From NCBI GenBank assembly GCA_027382625.1, contig JAJKFJ010021829.1, forward strand, positions 1 to 64,000: a stretch of 64,000 nucleotides of DNA. Direction: 5' to 3'. The notes beneath the pieces were generated by a model that saw only the letters and a list, made by a program, of their open reading frames with translations, searched no databases and was not told the DNA's origin. Positions 18,801 through 30,608 of the stretch are shown in pieces; within the stretch, counting starts at the first letter, position 1, and each line of letters begins with the position of its first letter. Made by a program: the position numbers and the translations under genes. Source of the DNA: Tetmemena sp. SeJ-2015 (taxonomy: Eukaryota; Ciliophora; Spirotrichea; Sporadotrichida; Oxytrichidae).

Positions 18801-21442
18801 TCAAGCCAGCTGTACAACTATGGGGGAACCAATCAGTTAGTCTTAAGTAATAATCTTACTTCTTTGGATCTAACAATATAATATAATGTGTGTTGCCATT
18901 TTATATTAGGGCTTGATCTACTCTACACAAGCCTTCTTAATTAAGAAACTAAATCTAGCCAGCACAAGCAAGCTACAGAATCTTTTGCCTATAAAAGATC
19001 CTTACTAATGGAAGTCAATCATTCGGAAAGAGAGGAGCTAGCTTCAAAAAATAGTCAAGTAGATAAGCTTGCACTTTTAAGTTAGTTTATTTCTTCTATC
19101 AGCGAAGATATTACTCTTAAAAAATTGATCTGTACTTTCAATTTTTTCCAGACTTTAATTATTTTTATGTCTATTTTAAATTTGTTGATATAGAGTCACA
19201 GCAACAGAGCTGAAACAAGTATGCAGACAAAAGACTTCAGCAAGTGCAACTCTCTCTTTTTAAAATGTGTTTTAATTAACCCAGAGATCTAGGAAATGAA
19301 GGACGCTTTATACTAGGCTCAATAGAGAACTCAGTTGAGCTAAATCTAAATGAACAATCTGCTCCCTCAGTTATACTCCAAAAGTTTCAGCCAAACCACC
19401 TCCTCTCACCCACTTCAACATTAAATGTAGGCTCCTTAGCCCACTCAGCAGAGGGACTCTTAGAATTTTAATAGAACGCTTTAGTTTTAAATGATTTGTA
19501 TATGAATATCAGCAGCAGTATTAACCGAGCTAGATCGGTCCTGAAGGCTAATCTTAACATACAATAGATACTGGAGTCTAGCATTTCATCCATAAACTTA
19601 ACACAAAGTATGACAATCATTAAAGTCATAATTTTTTTATAATTTGCAAGTTTAGTGCAAAAGGGGGCAAACACAAAGTCAGTGGATAAGAAAAAGTGGA
19701 AAGAAGACCCGACAGAGTAAACCAGCACCTCTTTTCAGAATAGGACATAGATGACCGTCAATAGAAGCAATAATCCAGAGGCCCAAGCAAGGGATAGTCA
19801 TTACTAGAGTTTGCAGGGAATCCTCCCAACTATTACAAAATAAAAATTGATAAATTAATTCATTCATACCTGAATCGCTTTTATTTAATTAAACAATAAC
19901 TCTAGTTTTATAAATAGGAAAAAAGTAAAATCTCAAAAATTGTTGGTAATATCTTTTTTCCATTAATTTTATAAATTCTAACAAGACTAATTAGTCTAGC
20001 TTTCTTGCCGCAAATAACCAATTGGAACAGACGACAAGCTAGAAAATTAGTCAGAGTCAAAATAGAGCCAGACAATATTATCTAATTTGTCGCATATATA
20101 ATGAAGACTAATAGAAATAAAGAAAAACAAAAGCTTCTATGATAATTGAAAGATAATGATTTAAAGTTTATTTAAACAATAAGCCCTACTTCCCAATTTA
20201 ATCCTTTTCACTTATAGATTTGAATTTGAGCAATCATCCAGGAAACCAACTCTAGGAAGAGAGCTCAATGTAAATGAAAGGAACTTCCAAGCAGGTTTAG
20301 CTAGGCAGGCTAATTCAAAGAACAGCAGATACAGCCATTCCTCTAGAAAGGGATCAGTCTCTACAGCCCCAAATCCTACCAACTTCACTCGTCACCGCCA
20401 ATCAATCACTCAACACTAATAGCAATCCATAAAAAAACATATACACATACAAACACATACATACATGCATACTCTTATTTTAATAAGTTATATTAGTGAA
20501 TGCCTTTAATCGAATGAGGCAGGATAGATTGCAGCACACAGAGCTCACCTTAAAGAGCAACTTGCAGATGACAGCCGACCTCAAGAGCAAGTCCAATCTA
20601 GCTTCAATAATGGACAGAAGCTTCCATCTTAACAGCAGTAGTACCGCACAGGCCAGTCAAAACAGTTTCTCTTATTTTTAAAGTAGAGCCTCGGCGCAGT
20701 AAGAGTGTTTACAGGCAGCAAAAGTCAGACACCCAGCAGGCGGAAAGGCGCGATCGCACCCTCTGAAAATGCATCACAGTCGCAGCTCCCTCATCCCTTC
20801 AGAGTAACCGAAGGTCTAAGATAGAACGCAAGCTCACTCAAATCAAAATACCAAATATTTTCACCAATAGGAGTTGAATATTTCATTTTAATATCCATCA
20901 TTCCTACAAATCTATATCATTTTTATACTTTTTGTTGAAGCGCTAATAAAAAAGTTTGGGTCCATTGAGAGACTCGTTCAGTAGTAATAGTAACCGCACC
21001 AACCACCAACAGCAGATTTTAGGACTTTATAATAAACAGAACAACACTAATACAGGCTAAAAGGACAGGCTTTGAAAGGATCTATAAAAATGAGAATAGA
21101 TAAACGATGACACTAAATAACAATAAATAGGACTTGCAGCAAGCTTCAAGATTAAATCAAAGTCAAGACAGCCGGGGAGAATTGAATAATTAGAGCAAGC
21201 TACTCACTTATAAGGAGAAGCAGGTTGAGATGACTTATCAATCTTATAATAAAATGGATTTTGAATGTAAAAATTGATTTAAATCCTTTTAAAGTTTCAA
21301 AAAGGCATAGGCTCCTGGGTAGGCGAGATATTACGAATAGAAGAGTGACTACTCTAAAGCACAGAACAGCGGAGGTAATAAAGCCCTCTCATTTATGGGA
21401 ATCAAGCCCTAAATAGCCATCAAAGCAAGTCTAGTCCTTTGA
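15858..21442 (+). CDS. Large Gln/Ser/Asn-rich protein of unknown function
   Basis: ATG 15858: MNQQVGGQGLNAFQSNEEYQ after a 14-nt insert is removed. Successive blocks: KYLQSQKKKRVLASSQVEQS; HKPQTHPVRKPIKPLQYDE; LPEDIKLLYQERLQGLQINN; NEGEDTPFRQGDFTQFSMAS; QVRSHKGPDQINAYGKQSAK then VTRDTDRSVSPGFIKNAPRR; LVTERAASARRGPLFDFITH; EFEQSSRKPTLGRELNVNER; KSNLQMTADLKSKSNLASIM; and the end NKALSFMGIKPQIAIKASLVL, TGA 21440-21442. Hydrophilic, rich in Q, S and N, with short coiled-coil stretches, no TM. At least six pointer inserts were placed and several others are unresolved (19090-19200, 19850-20220, 20460-20490, 20870-20940, 21260-21300). It could be a centrosomal, cortical or RNA-binding scaffold; no domain recognised. 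Possibly two genes, although no internal stop plus start boundary is clear. Confidence 0.6.
15870..15883. other. IES, 14 nt, pointer GTG
   Basis: GTG at 15870-15872 and 15884-15886. Removal joins MNQQV to GGQGLNAFQSNEEYQKYL. Short pointer, but it is the only simple way to connect the ATG to the long frame. Confidence 0.6.
16099..16119. other. IES, 21 nt, pointer TTTAA
   Basis: TTTAA at 16099-16103 and 16120-16124. Removes an in-frame TGA and gives KHLRFKFKSFVKTKDQIISQ. Confidence 0.65.
16498..16537. other. Probable IES, 40 nt, pointer TTCATAAAAG
   Basis: TTCATAAAAG at 16498-16507 and 16538-16547 flanking an AT-rich 30-nt stretch. A further small shift near 16575 is required to reach the downstream frame (LLMDQNYPKPRSDDKIQ), so the join is only partly verified. 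Confidence 0.55.
17048..17343. other. IES, 296 nt, pointer GACTTCAAG
   Basis: GACTTCAAG at 17048-17056 and 17344-17352 around a strongly AT-rich insert. Removal gives LLYQERLQGLQINNRQESQN in frame. Confidence 0.88.
17431..17453. other. IES, 23 nt, pointer CAAACG
   Basis: CAAACG at 17431-17436 and 17454-17459. Removal gives LAKYYSNANYIFNEGEDTPF in frame. Confidence 0.8.
18137..18193. other. IES, 57 nt, pointer AAGTTA
   Basis: AAGTTA at 18137-18142 and 18194-18199. Removal gives GKQSAKVTRDTDRSVSPGF in frame. Confidence 0.75.
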
Positions 21443-21652
21443 AAACAAAACTATAAATTTTGAAATTAAAATGAATATATAAAACTATAATAATTTGATA
21501 ATTTCCAAAGCCAATCTGTTGACCTATTCTAATGAGTAAAGAAACAGTTTATTTATAAAGTAGATATTTGAAATTCACTCAATAACTATATTAAGAATCA
21601 TAAAATTCAAAATTCGTATCGCTACTTATAGGTAAACTTTTATAAGAGTTGG

Positions 21653-22889
21653 TCACTCAATTCTGGTCTCTACATAGTTCATGATGTATCTGTAGTCTTC
21701 ATAAATATAGAGGGCCTCCTTCATCCATCTGAGCTGGCAGCTCTTCTTCCTTTCGCAGCAGCCCTTGTTTACAATGCATGTCAAAATTGCAATCGCTATG
21801 GTCTAAAATAATTAACATCCACAATATCAAAGTGAACTTTAATTTAAGATGGTGTCGTAGATAAGGAAACCAAAAAGTTGAGAGCCGAAGAAGGCTATAA
21901 CCCACACGTAGTTGTTTTCCTCTAAGTAGTATTCCTCAGTAATGTAGAAGTAGAAAATGGCCACTAGCATTCCCACATTCAAAATGAAAGAGAGCAGGTT
22001 AGAGAACAGACGCCCGCAGTTGTTCCTCTTCTCCACCAGCTCCTTCTTCTCATCCGCATCTAATTTAAACAATCAAAGAATCAATAAAGAAAGCACAAGT
22101 ATAATGATAATTAGGACTCTAAACTACCCAGGTAAGAATCCATCATATCAGTCACACTCTTCGTCATATTTTCTGATGCGTACTCGTTGTCAGGCATATT
22201 GGGATTCAACGCGTACCTCATGAAGTCAGGATCATGTAATTCCTGGCGGAAGGGCATCATATTCGGATTAATGATTGAATAATTTCAAATTATTGAATTA
22301 TTCTGATATAATATTTTATATGACTTGTGAATTTGTATCCTATAGTGCAATTCAAAAATGTCTTTCAGTATAAAAGTTTCAGCAATATCCTATATATTTA
22401 ATAACCTATTTTGGCCTTTAATTGAATTTAAGGAGTAACAACAACCTGATGTTGGAAATGATTCTAAGGGTGTAGATTAAGAGGAGTCACTCCTCTTAGA
22501 GGCACATTCTGATTTGGTAGAGGCTAAATGACCCTCCTCTATTTCATGTTTTAAGAGGGCTGCACCTGGTTCATGCTAAAATTCTAAGCCTCTTCATCTT
22601 CTTTGATCTCCTCCTCTCTCTCATCTTGAGCTGGAGATTCCATCTATTGAACTTCCTCGCCCTCTTTCTCTCCACCCTCATAGTCTTCCTCCTCGTCTTT
22701 GATTTCGTATTCTATGTCTGAAGGGTTTATCATACTGCCACCGTTCCCATGTGATTGCGCTCTCTGATCGATTCCTAGCTCAGGAATGTTGAAAGATGAA
22801 AGTGGCTTTTGACTCTTGTTACTTTGGCTGTTTCTATTCACTGCTGATAGGGACGCCTCGAATTGGTGCTTGATGTCTATTTCACCCAT
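21653..22889 (-). CDS. Two-TM protein with acidic N-terminal region
   Basis: ATG with complement at 22887-22889 (MGEIDIKHQFEASLSAVNRN), then an acidic block (DIEYEIKDEEEDYEGGEKEG), Gln/Pro-rich linker, NPNMMPFRQELHDPDFMRYA, and after a 68-nt intron DADEKKELVEKRNNCGRLFS. Two or three helices follow: NLLSFILNVGMLVAIFYFYI, YVWVIAFFGSQLFGFLIYDT, IAIAILTCIVNKGCC. The cytosolic end is RWMKEALYIYEDYRYIMNYV then ETRIE, TGA 21653-21655. A third break (22240-22440) changes frame by 2 mod 3 and is unresolved. The layout resembles a small four-helix-type membrane protein; family not recognised. Confidence 0.68.
21798..21848. other. IES, 51 nt, pointer ACCAT (minus-strand gene)
   Basis: ATGGT on the + strand at 21798-21802 and 21849-21853. 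The frame is kept but an in-frame TGA is removed, giving FLIYDTIAIAILTCIVNKG. Confidence 0.75.
22060..22127 (-). other. GT-AG intron, 68 nt
   Basis: On the minus strand GTAGTT...ATTAG. Splicing joins TAC CTG G to AT GCG GAT, giving DSYLDADEKKELVEKR. No flanking direct repeat. Confidence 0.7.
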
Positions 22890-22949
22890 ATCAGTAAAAT
22901 AAAAAAGCTTTAAAAATAAGTTACATTGTTTAAAGCTGTAAAAGAATTT

Positions 22950-25900
22950 AGTGCTTTGTAATTTAAAATTTATTGTCCAATATCTTGGGCATTTATAAAA
23001 AGTAAGAAGATGTGGTCATTAATAGAAGGAATTGGCTAAGAATCCTAAAGATCCCTATCTTCAATTTTTTTCATTTACTTTGGAGGGAAATCATGCTGCA
23101 GCTTTCTGTTAGTAGTAGCATCACTGAGTTCGTTCTCTGTGTTTCGCTGGCTTGTTTCCTTGTTTGGGTTTAACCCTCTCTGTGAATTATGAATATAGTC
23201 CTCATTTCTACGAGATTAAGAGGCAAATAATAAGTTTTCTGCTTAAAGTGGCAACTATTTGTGGACTCTTAATTTTCCTATGTAGCTCATCATCTAGCTC
23301 ATAGAGTTTCTTTCCAAGAGGCTTGTTATTTCCCGAACTGTAGTTCATAAATATTTGTGTCTATAAACAGTTTATTGTAATCATGGTTGTGGGGTACTCT
23401 CTGATGATTTTATCAGTAGAAGCCCGATCCAGTAAAAACATGAGCTTGATGGGGAGATTCGTGTCTATGAGTACATTTGTGAACCTCTCCTACTCATACA
23501 TCTGCTGAGGTTGCTAGTGCCTCGAGGCAGCTCCATTATTACTTGCACTATCAAAATCTTATTGCTAGTTATGCTCTCCCTTTTGGCCCATTCTTGTCCT
23601 ACTGAGGACTGCGGTTTGAATACACGGGAACTGAGTGGTTTTAAAAGAGTTTATCATCCTCGGAAACAAAAGAAGGTCTATCTTTCTACCTTATCAAAAA
23701 ATACCTTGACCTCACACACACATAGATAAAGCTAGGAAGAGGGATGAAGAGCACTCCTCCTATGAAAAGAATAACGAAGAACTTTATTATTGCCTCTATT
23801 TCTAGGTTGTCCATGTTTACTATATCCTCAAAATCATGGTATGACCTCATTACAAAAAAGCAAATGGCAAGCATGCCCATCACTCTAGTGTAAAGGACCA
23901 TGAATTTGTAAAAGCGAGGGATCTCAGGATTGAAGGTGTTCTTCAGTTGCAGCAAGGGATGAAGTTTAGAGAATAGAATTCTAAAAAGTGTACAGGAGGA
24001 AAACTTTTAGCCAAAACCTGTGTAAAATACCTTCCTTCGAAATAGTAAAGTCTTTATAGTGATAGAGTTTCCATCTAGTAGATCTAAGCCGAGGGTATTA
24101 TCCTGCTTATTAAGATATTAGAAGTCTGCGTTGTCCTTTGCATAAGTGTAAATTAAACCTAGAATGAAAGCTATAACCATATAACCAAAGGGAATAAGAG
24201 AAAGCCAATTAACGAGTCCCAGCTTTGAAATTCTTAAATCTCGAAGGAGAGAATCATTGATAACTGCATAGAAAGACATGTGGCTGCAACTGCAATAAAC
24301 CTTTCCAGCATCACTATCAAATATAGTTGAGCAAGAGGAATTTTCCCATTGAGAACCATTAGCTCCAATATAACCACAGACAGTATTGTTATAGGGATTG
24401 TAAATTTTAGCATCAGGATAGTCAAACTTCATCTAAATTTAGCCAAGAACATTTTCTCCCTTCAGGTATTTTCCATCTTAATCTCTAAAAGCGAAGTAGA
24501 CAGAGGTGTTTACTAAGGCACTCTAATTTTTCAAGAAGCTACCTACGAAAGGACTATAGTCAAAGCTTATAACTGTGAATGTCTATCTATCAGTGGGTTA
24601 GAGGGCAGATGATAGTGGGAATGAATAGCTCAAGAAGGGATTATCAGTGGAAACATAGTCGTATAGGATATTAGCAGAACGAGAGTATTTGGAAATGCTC
24701 ACGTTGAATACTCCATTATTCAGTGAGTAACTTTCGCCTTCATAGAGATTTTAGGAAATAAGTTGCTCTGTCAAGCTTATAATCTATCTAAGTTAGGAAG
24801 TGATATTAGTTGACTGTGACTAATCTACTCAAAAATAAACCTTAGTTTTTCGAAAGTAAGCGATTTAAGTATGTTATGCAAACTGAAATAAATTCAGATT
24901 CGCTCTAAAATAGCAATATTTTATTCTACTCCTTATTTTTATATCATTTTTATAATACTATTTTAAACTAGCAACACTAATAGCTTGAGTGTAATTAGTA
25001 AGTTGTACAAAGGCTTGCACATTCCCCTAAATGAAAAAGCTAATTTAATCCGTATTATTGAAGCCCTATATGTTTAAGTATTAGCTCTGAGATCCCTAAA
25101 TTATACTCTGGATAGATTTGAGGGCATCAGAAGATGGTATCCTCTGCTAGTAGTTATTTATGAATGTGGCTGCATTTTAGATTTATTTCACATATTCGCC
25201 ATTCCTTTAAGAGACCAGAGAGTTGGAATCACTAGTTGAGCTGATAGAGCTAATTAGATTTTATATTGCAAGCCAAGTTGAATTACTATAGCTATCTTGT
25301 TGGAAGTTTACAGTCAATCTCTGAGCAGTGGATTTATAATCCCCGTCGTAAACTTGCAAAACCAGTTTGCTTAAAGTAAATTGAAATTTGCTTGTTGGAA
25401 TGGGCTTGAAAACTGCATTTGCAAGCAGGGAAATTGGAGTAAGGGCTCTCGTATTACCGAGAGAGTCTACCGCTAGATACTGATATCTAATTGGAGAGGA
25501 AGCTGCTGTCCATCCTTTTGCAGTGCAACTTAAAGTGGTACTCTGAGCTGATCCACTAGTAGTGTTACAGCTAAAGCTTCCACCAGAGGGAAGACTCTTT
25601 AATTAGAAATTCACTGCTCGGGAGTTCAGAGAGGTGGTTGAGAATCCTTTATAGAAAAGTGCTACTCTTACTGTATAAGTAGTGCCGATGCTCAAACACG
25701 AACCTGAGATAACAAACTGCTTTCTGTCATTAGAGTTGACTTGACAACTAGAGCTAACTGAAGGTGTGAGTGACCACTTTAAGTCTATTTAGTTTTCTGT
25801 CATTGAGGTCACTGAGAACTGGAAAGCTACGTTTGAGCTAGTAGTTAGGACCTGAGTCAATTAAGTCAGGTCACCATCAGGTGTGGCGTCAATCCAGGTT

Positions 25901-28900
25901 ATTGAAATACTAGACTGAGCTGTGTTCGAGCTGTCTCCTTATACGAAATTAGTTACTCCATTCAGATAAAATGTTTACTACTGATAAAGACTCACCCCAG
26001 AATTCATCAATATATTATTTTACAGTTTGAATTTAATGATTTATTTTAATTTTAGATTTTAAAGTCTAAAGGTTATTTATAAATTCACAACTTAGTCATA
26101 GTAGAGCTAGAGATTGCTATTATTGAACTAGTTGCAAATACTCTGTATTTAGGCAGGGCAAGTCCAGTAAACGGTGAAGCTTTTTTACGATGAAGCGTCA
26201 TTGTTGAGATTAGCAGCAGTAGCTGAATAGGAAATTAACACTGTATTTCCTTTAGTTGCAATTACATAGTTAGTTGAAAGTTGCAGCACTAGCTTAGCTA
26301 TGTATCTGCAGCCATAGATTACAGAATATTACTTAATTAAAATTATTCCTTTTTTAAAGGAACAAAAATCCTGATGTTAAATAAATTTATAATACTGCAA
26401 GGTATCAGTTCTTTTATTAGGATTTCTCCACGTGCCAGTGGCTCTAATGAAGAAGTATTCATTTTGAGGGAGTTTTTATTGTATACTCCTTCTGATAGTA
26501 ATCGTCTGTGCCTTCGTGTTAAGATCGCTAGAGGACAATGAAACCCCAGTTAAGTCGATAGAAAAAGTCAAAGAAGACGCATCGAAGACATAGTCAAAGC
26601 AATCTGTGTAATTATAAGTCAAGACCGAGTCCTATGCGTTCTAGTTTGTATCCATATCTTTCAAAACGTAGGAGAGGCCACTATCAGCATCGAAAATGTT
26701 TGCGCATTTCTTTGCCGCAAGAGTGATTTAAGCAGTTTATGTGTCTTAAATATTCTTCAAGTCTACCATGTTAAGCTTGAAGCCGTATCTTCCTGGAGCG
26801 TCAGTAACCTGATCATAGTTAAACACAAGCTCAGGGCTCGAAGCCTAAGGGTTGAAGTAACTGGTAGGAAAAATTCTCGTATTTGTCGAGTTTTGAGTGT
26901 TAATGGAAGTTAGACTCCAAGTGAATAAAAAGAGACTCCTGAACTAATCTCTTGAGTAATAGCTTCTATAGGTTGAGAAAGCTGGAGTCACCACAAACGA
27001 GTTATCGTTCTTTCTTGTAGACTGAGAGCTGCAACTGCAGAAGGTAATTTCTATAGCAAGTACTAAAAAATTAAAGGTGTGTGTGATTCAACTATCCGAG
27101 TCAACTCGAGTGAATCCCTCGGGGCAGATAAGCAAATCAGTATTAGCTTGCCATGACACGGAGTTAAGATTTACCAGTCTGCTTAAGGAGGCATCTGCAT
27201 AATCGATTTCAATTGCAACTGAATTGTAGTTTGCATAGCCTAGTTTCATATAAGAGTAGAGGTTTTGAAGTTCAGTGAAAGTATCGAGTCTTGTCAGCCT
27301 CTACTATAAAAATAAGAGATATTTTATATTAAAATTTAATACCTATTTATTTATTGATACCTAATCTAACTTTAGCTTCTGGCATAAGCCCAGAACCTTA
27401 TCTCAGCGTAATATATTTACTAGAAGCCGTTGTTCAAGGTTGCTGGATTGAACTTATAAAACCATTAAGAAATGAAATATGCAAGATAAAATAAGTTTAA
27501 TGCTTCTATACCGGTTATTAAGCAATAGACCAAGATATAAAAAATTTTCTTTGTTTCCTATTGTGTAAGTTGTAGTAGAGTTGATAAATGGATCTTGCAC
27601 ATACTCCTTAACACCAGTTGGAGTTGCTGTTCTCGAAATATCCTGCTGAACTAAGTTCTAAAATTCGAAAGGGTTGTTGTTCTGTCCTTGTCTTTGGAAC
27701 ATATAGTAGAGCAAGACTGAAGCTGAATTCTCAATCTTATACACAAAAGCATTTGGACCTAAGGTAATTGGAAATGCTTACTTGTAGAACTTAACTCCAA
27801 AAATGAGCCCATTAAAGTTTTAAGCTATAGTGACTGATCTTGAAATGGAAGTTTGAGCTGAAGTGTAAGTCACAGTGGCTGAACCCTCAGCAGTAGTTGT
27901 GTCATCAAAGAGACTTATAGCTAATTATTGGGAGGTGGAGGACATCTGTAAGAACATCCATCGACTGTGAGGGAAGCGCAAGGTACTAGATAGACCTGAC
28001 TATCGCCCTTGAATAAGCATATTCTAATTATCGCTTATGGTGAATGAGAGCTTTGAAACCCCATCGTGATTAAATAAGACTTCTGTTGGATCGTTAAGGA
28101 TACTATTTTTACATTTTTAGCTTTATTGAAATTGAGATGATGATTATATATATAATATTTTTGAGGATAACAACGGGGACTTAGATTCTTTTGACCCACA
28201 TTTGCATGCTTGTGTCATAATTTGAGTTGGTTATCTGTGAAGTTGAGAATGTCTGAGTTGGAAGGGCTGTCTATTTGCTGAATTTGTACATCGTATAAGA
28301 TTGGGAAAAGCCGGTGAACTCAGAACAATTCAAACAGATATAATTGGATTTCTAAAAATTTAATTAAAGTTGCCCATGTAGTCTATTTAGTTTTTGAGAG
28401 CGCCATTCTTTTAAATCAGGGTGAAAGTTGCACGATCTCCTTCGTTTTTCAAAGTTCCTATATCCTACATAAAGACTTAAAGCACTTGCTCTCTCCTAGG
28501 ATATTATCTTACAAATAAAATATTAATTACTTATAATTACTTTTTATTTAAAAATCAATTAAGCCAAGTTTTTTCTTAAAAGATAATGTGTAAATTATAA
28601 TTCCTTAGGATATTTTATAATGAATAGAATATATTAATTATAATTAATCAGGATAGATGTAAATGAACTGAATCCTCTGAGTTTAAGCGTCAGTCAAGAC
28701 TGATTGAAACATTTTGAGATTCCTGATACTCCCTTGAAATCCATTGCTGGATCTGTCTGTGTCGATGCCAATCATAAAGGAAGAGATTTGCAGAGTGCTA
28801 ATCCCAATTGGAAAGAACTAACTCTGCGAATCTTAGTTCAACAGTGTGAAGGTTAGGTCTCTACTTTGAAGCACTGAATTAGTGGAATTGGCTTTTATCA

Positions 28901-30290
28901 CAATCAAATTTTAAACCAGTCCAGTAAAAAGGAAATCATTTGCTTTTAATTTATGAATGATGTACCAATTGCTTAGCTTGAAGCTTCCATCCACTTACAG
29001 GGAGCCTGACCTGCTGCCATCTGCTCTCAGAGTTTTTGTGCTACGAATTAATTCTACTGAGAAGCAGTCTGGACTGCAAGAAAAAATACTGAAGTCAGTT
29101 TTAGCATCCCAGGGATATGCATCCAATCTCATCCAGATAGAGAACTAATCATAATCAAATTGAAGAAGAAGAAGATACATATTTCAATTCTTATTATATA
29201 TGCTGTTGCTGGATTGGTATTAATGTATAGGGTGTAACTTTATTCAAATTTATATTTATATTTATTGAGGAAGCTAAGTTAATGAAGAAGTTGTCTTTAA
29301 GGTAGTTTTGTATAGATAATCCACGCTAGATTATAAAAGCTGTCCAATTATTGACGATTTATAAAATTTATGAAGATTAAAATTATTCTATTTACAAACT
29401 GAATAAATAGTTGTATTTTATAATAATCGCTGGTTGCTTAGGTCATAGGTGCAGGCCACGTGTATCCACGAATTTTGGTTGTTAACATAATCGCTATACC
29501 CTACTGAGATTGACGTGTCTAAAGAGTAGAAAGGCAGGCACACTAAGTTTCCAGTGCGCTGCAATATAGCTGTGTATGTGTTGCTTCCCGAGCCCAGCAA
29601 GCCTAAATAGAAAGCACTCCCAGTTTCAGTCTTGGTACGCCTTGCCCAAAACTCAAACGTATACTAAGTCAGACTTGTGTTGGTGGAGAAACTGCTAGAG
29701 AGATAACTTGTAGAACTAGACATGAAAGCCTTCTCTCTTCCATCGATGCAAGTATACCCATCAAACACAGCTGGCCCATCTTTGTTTCCAAATAAATTTA
29801 AACTATTCACAGAGACAATTTAATACTGATATATTTATGCATGTCAGATAGAGAACGTGTAACTATAATAATATTGCAAATTTAAAAGAGTTTATGATAT
29901 TTTAGGAATAATTCGGAGAAATTCAGGTAATTTTTTCAATCAAAATTAATAAAAAGTTATAGGAGTTCAATGAACCTTATTTGACCAAATGCAAAGTTAC
30001 TTTTAACTATGCTTATTGAAAATAAATTTTAAATAAAATCCTTGAAACATAATTGAAATAAGAATTAATCCTATCTGAAGTATATTCGAATAAAAAGATA
30101 ACTTTATAAATTATAGTGATAGGAGGTGGCTGGATTGAAGCAGATATCCCTTGAGATCCACTAAACTTTATATACTGATTATACGGAGCCTTCACGCCAT
30201 CATATATTGAAGTATCTGCTAGTTGGCATAATGAAAGAGAAATCTGAAAAATCAGCAAGGCTATTATCTTTAGTAAAATTATAAAATTAT
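22950..30290 (-). CDS. Giant membrane receptor with LamG-like, REJ-like and GPS regions
   Basis: Runs leftwards from a signal-peptide-like start (ALLIFQISLSLCQLADTSIY, about 30200-30260) that lacks a resolved ATG. Next a concanavalin/LamG-type fold at about 29420-29760 (TFEFWARRT, YTAILQRTGNLVCLPFYSLD, SWIHVACTYDLSNQ). Then about 4.5 kb of Ser/Thr/Tyr-rich extracellular sequence, consistent with REJ-type modules. A GPS site follows at about 24250-24300 (KVYCSCSHMSFYAV, with the C-x-C-x-H spacing), then TM segments (LSLIPFGYMVIAFILGLIYT; VLYTRVMGMLAICFFVM; AIIKFFVILFIGGVLFIPLP), and a cytosolic tail (NLPIKLMFLLDRASTDKIIR, NELSDATTNRKLQHDFPPK). The architecture resembles PKD1/REJ receptors but has fewer visible TM helices. 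Many inserts and possibly introns interrupt it and were not all resolved. Likely cell-surface adhesion or mechanosensing. Confidence 0.65.
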
Positions 30291-30608
30291 GATAAATTCT
30301 ACTAAATTTATTAAAATTTAAAGATGATACATAATTTTAAGTGTTATTAAGTTATTCTTTTTTAAGACAAATTTTTGTAGTTCTATTTTTAGATATGTTT
30401 ATTTAAAAATAAAATAATTATTCTCTTTAGTGCCTCTTGTTTCATATCGATTCTTTAACTTTTCATTTAAATATGAAATTTCAAAAATAGTTAGAATTTT
30501 TCTTTTCCAGAGTTTAGAAAGCGAAAGTATTTATAAATACACGACTCTCATCAAGGCATTATAAGTTCTCTTTATAATTTAAATTTCAAATTACAAGTAG
30601 AAGAATAA
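30291..30608. other. AT-rich spacer
   Basis: About 320 bp between the divergent receptor and IFT80 genes. No open frame or motif seen. Confidence 0.6.

Noticed and set aside
19468..19867. Minus-strand hydrophobic ORFs
   Set aside because: Antisense of the large + strand Gln/Ser-rich gene (MNISSSINRARSVLKANLNI frame), which continues on both sides.
20420..20475. Imperfect (ACATAC)n run as a satellite
   Set aside because: Short and irregular, at the edge of an AT-rich insert; nothing beyond low complexity.
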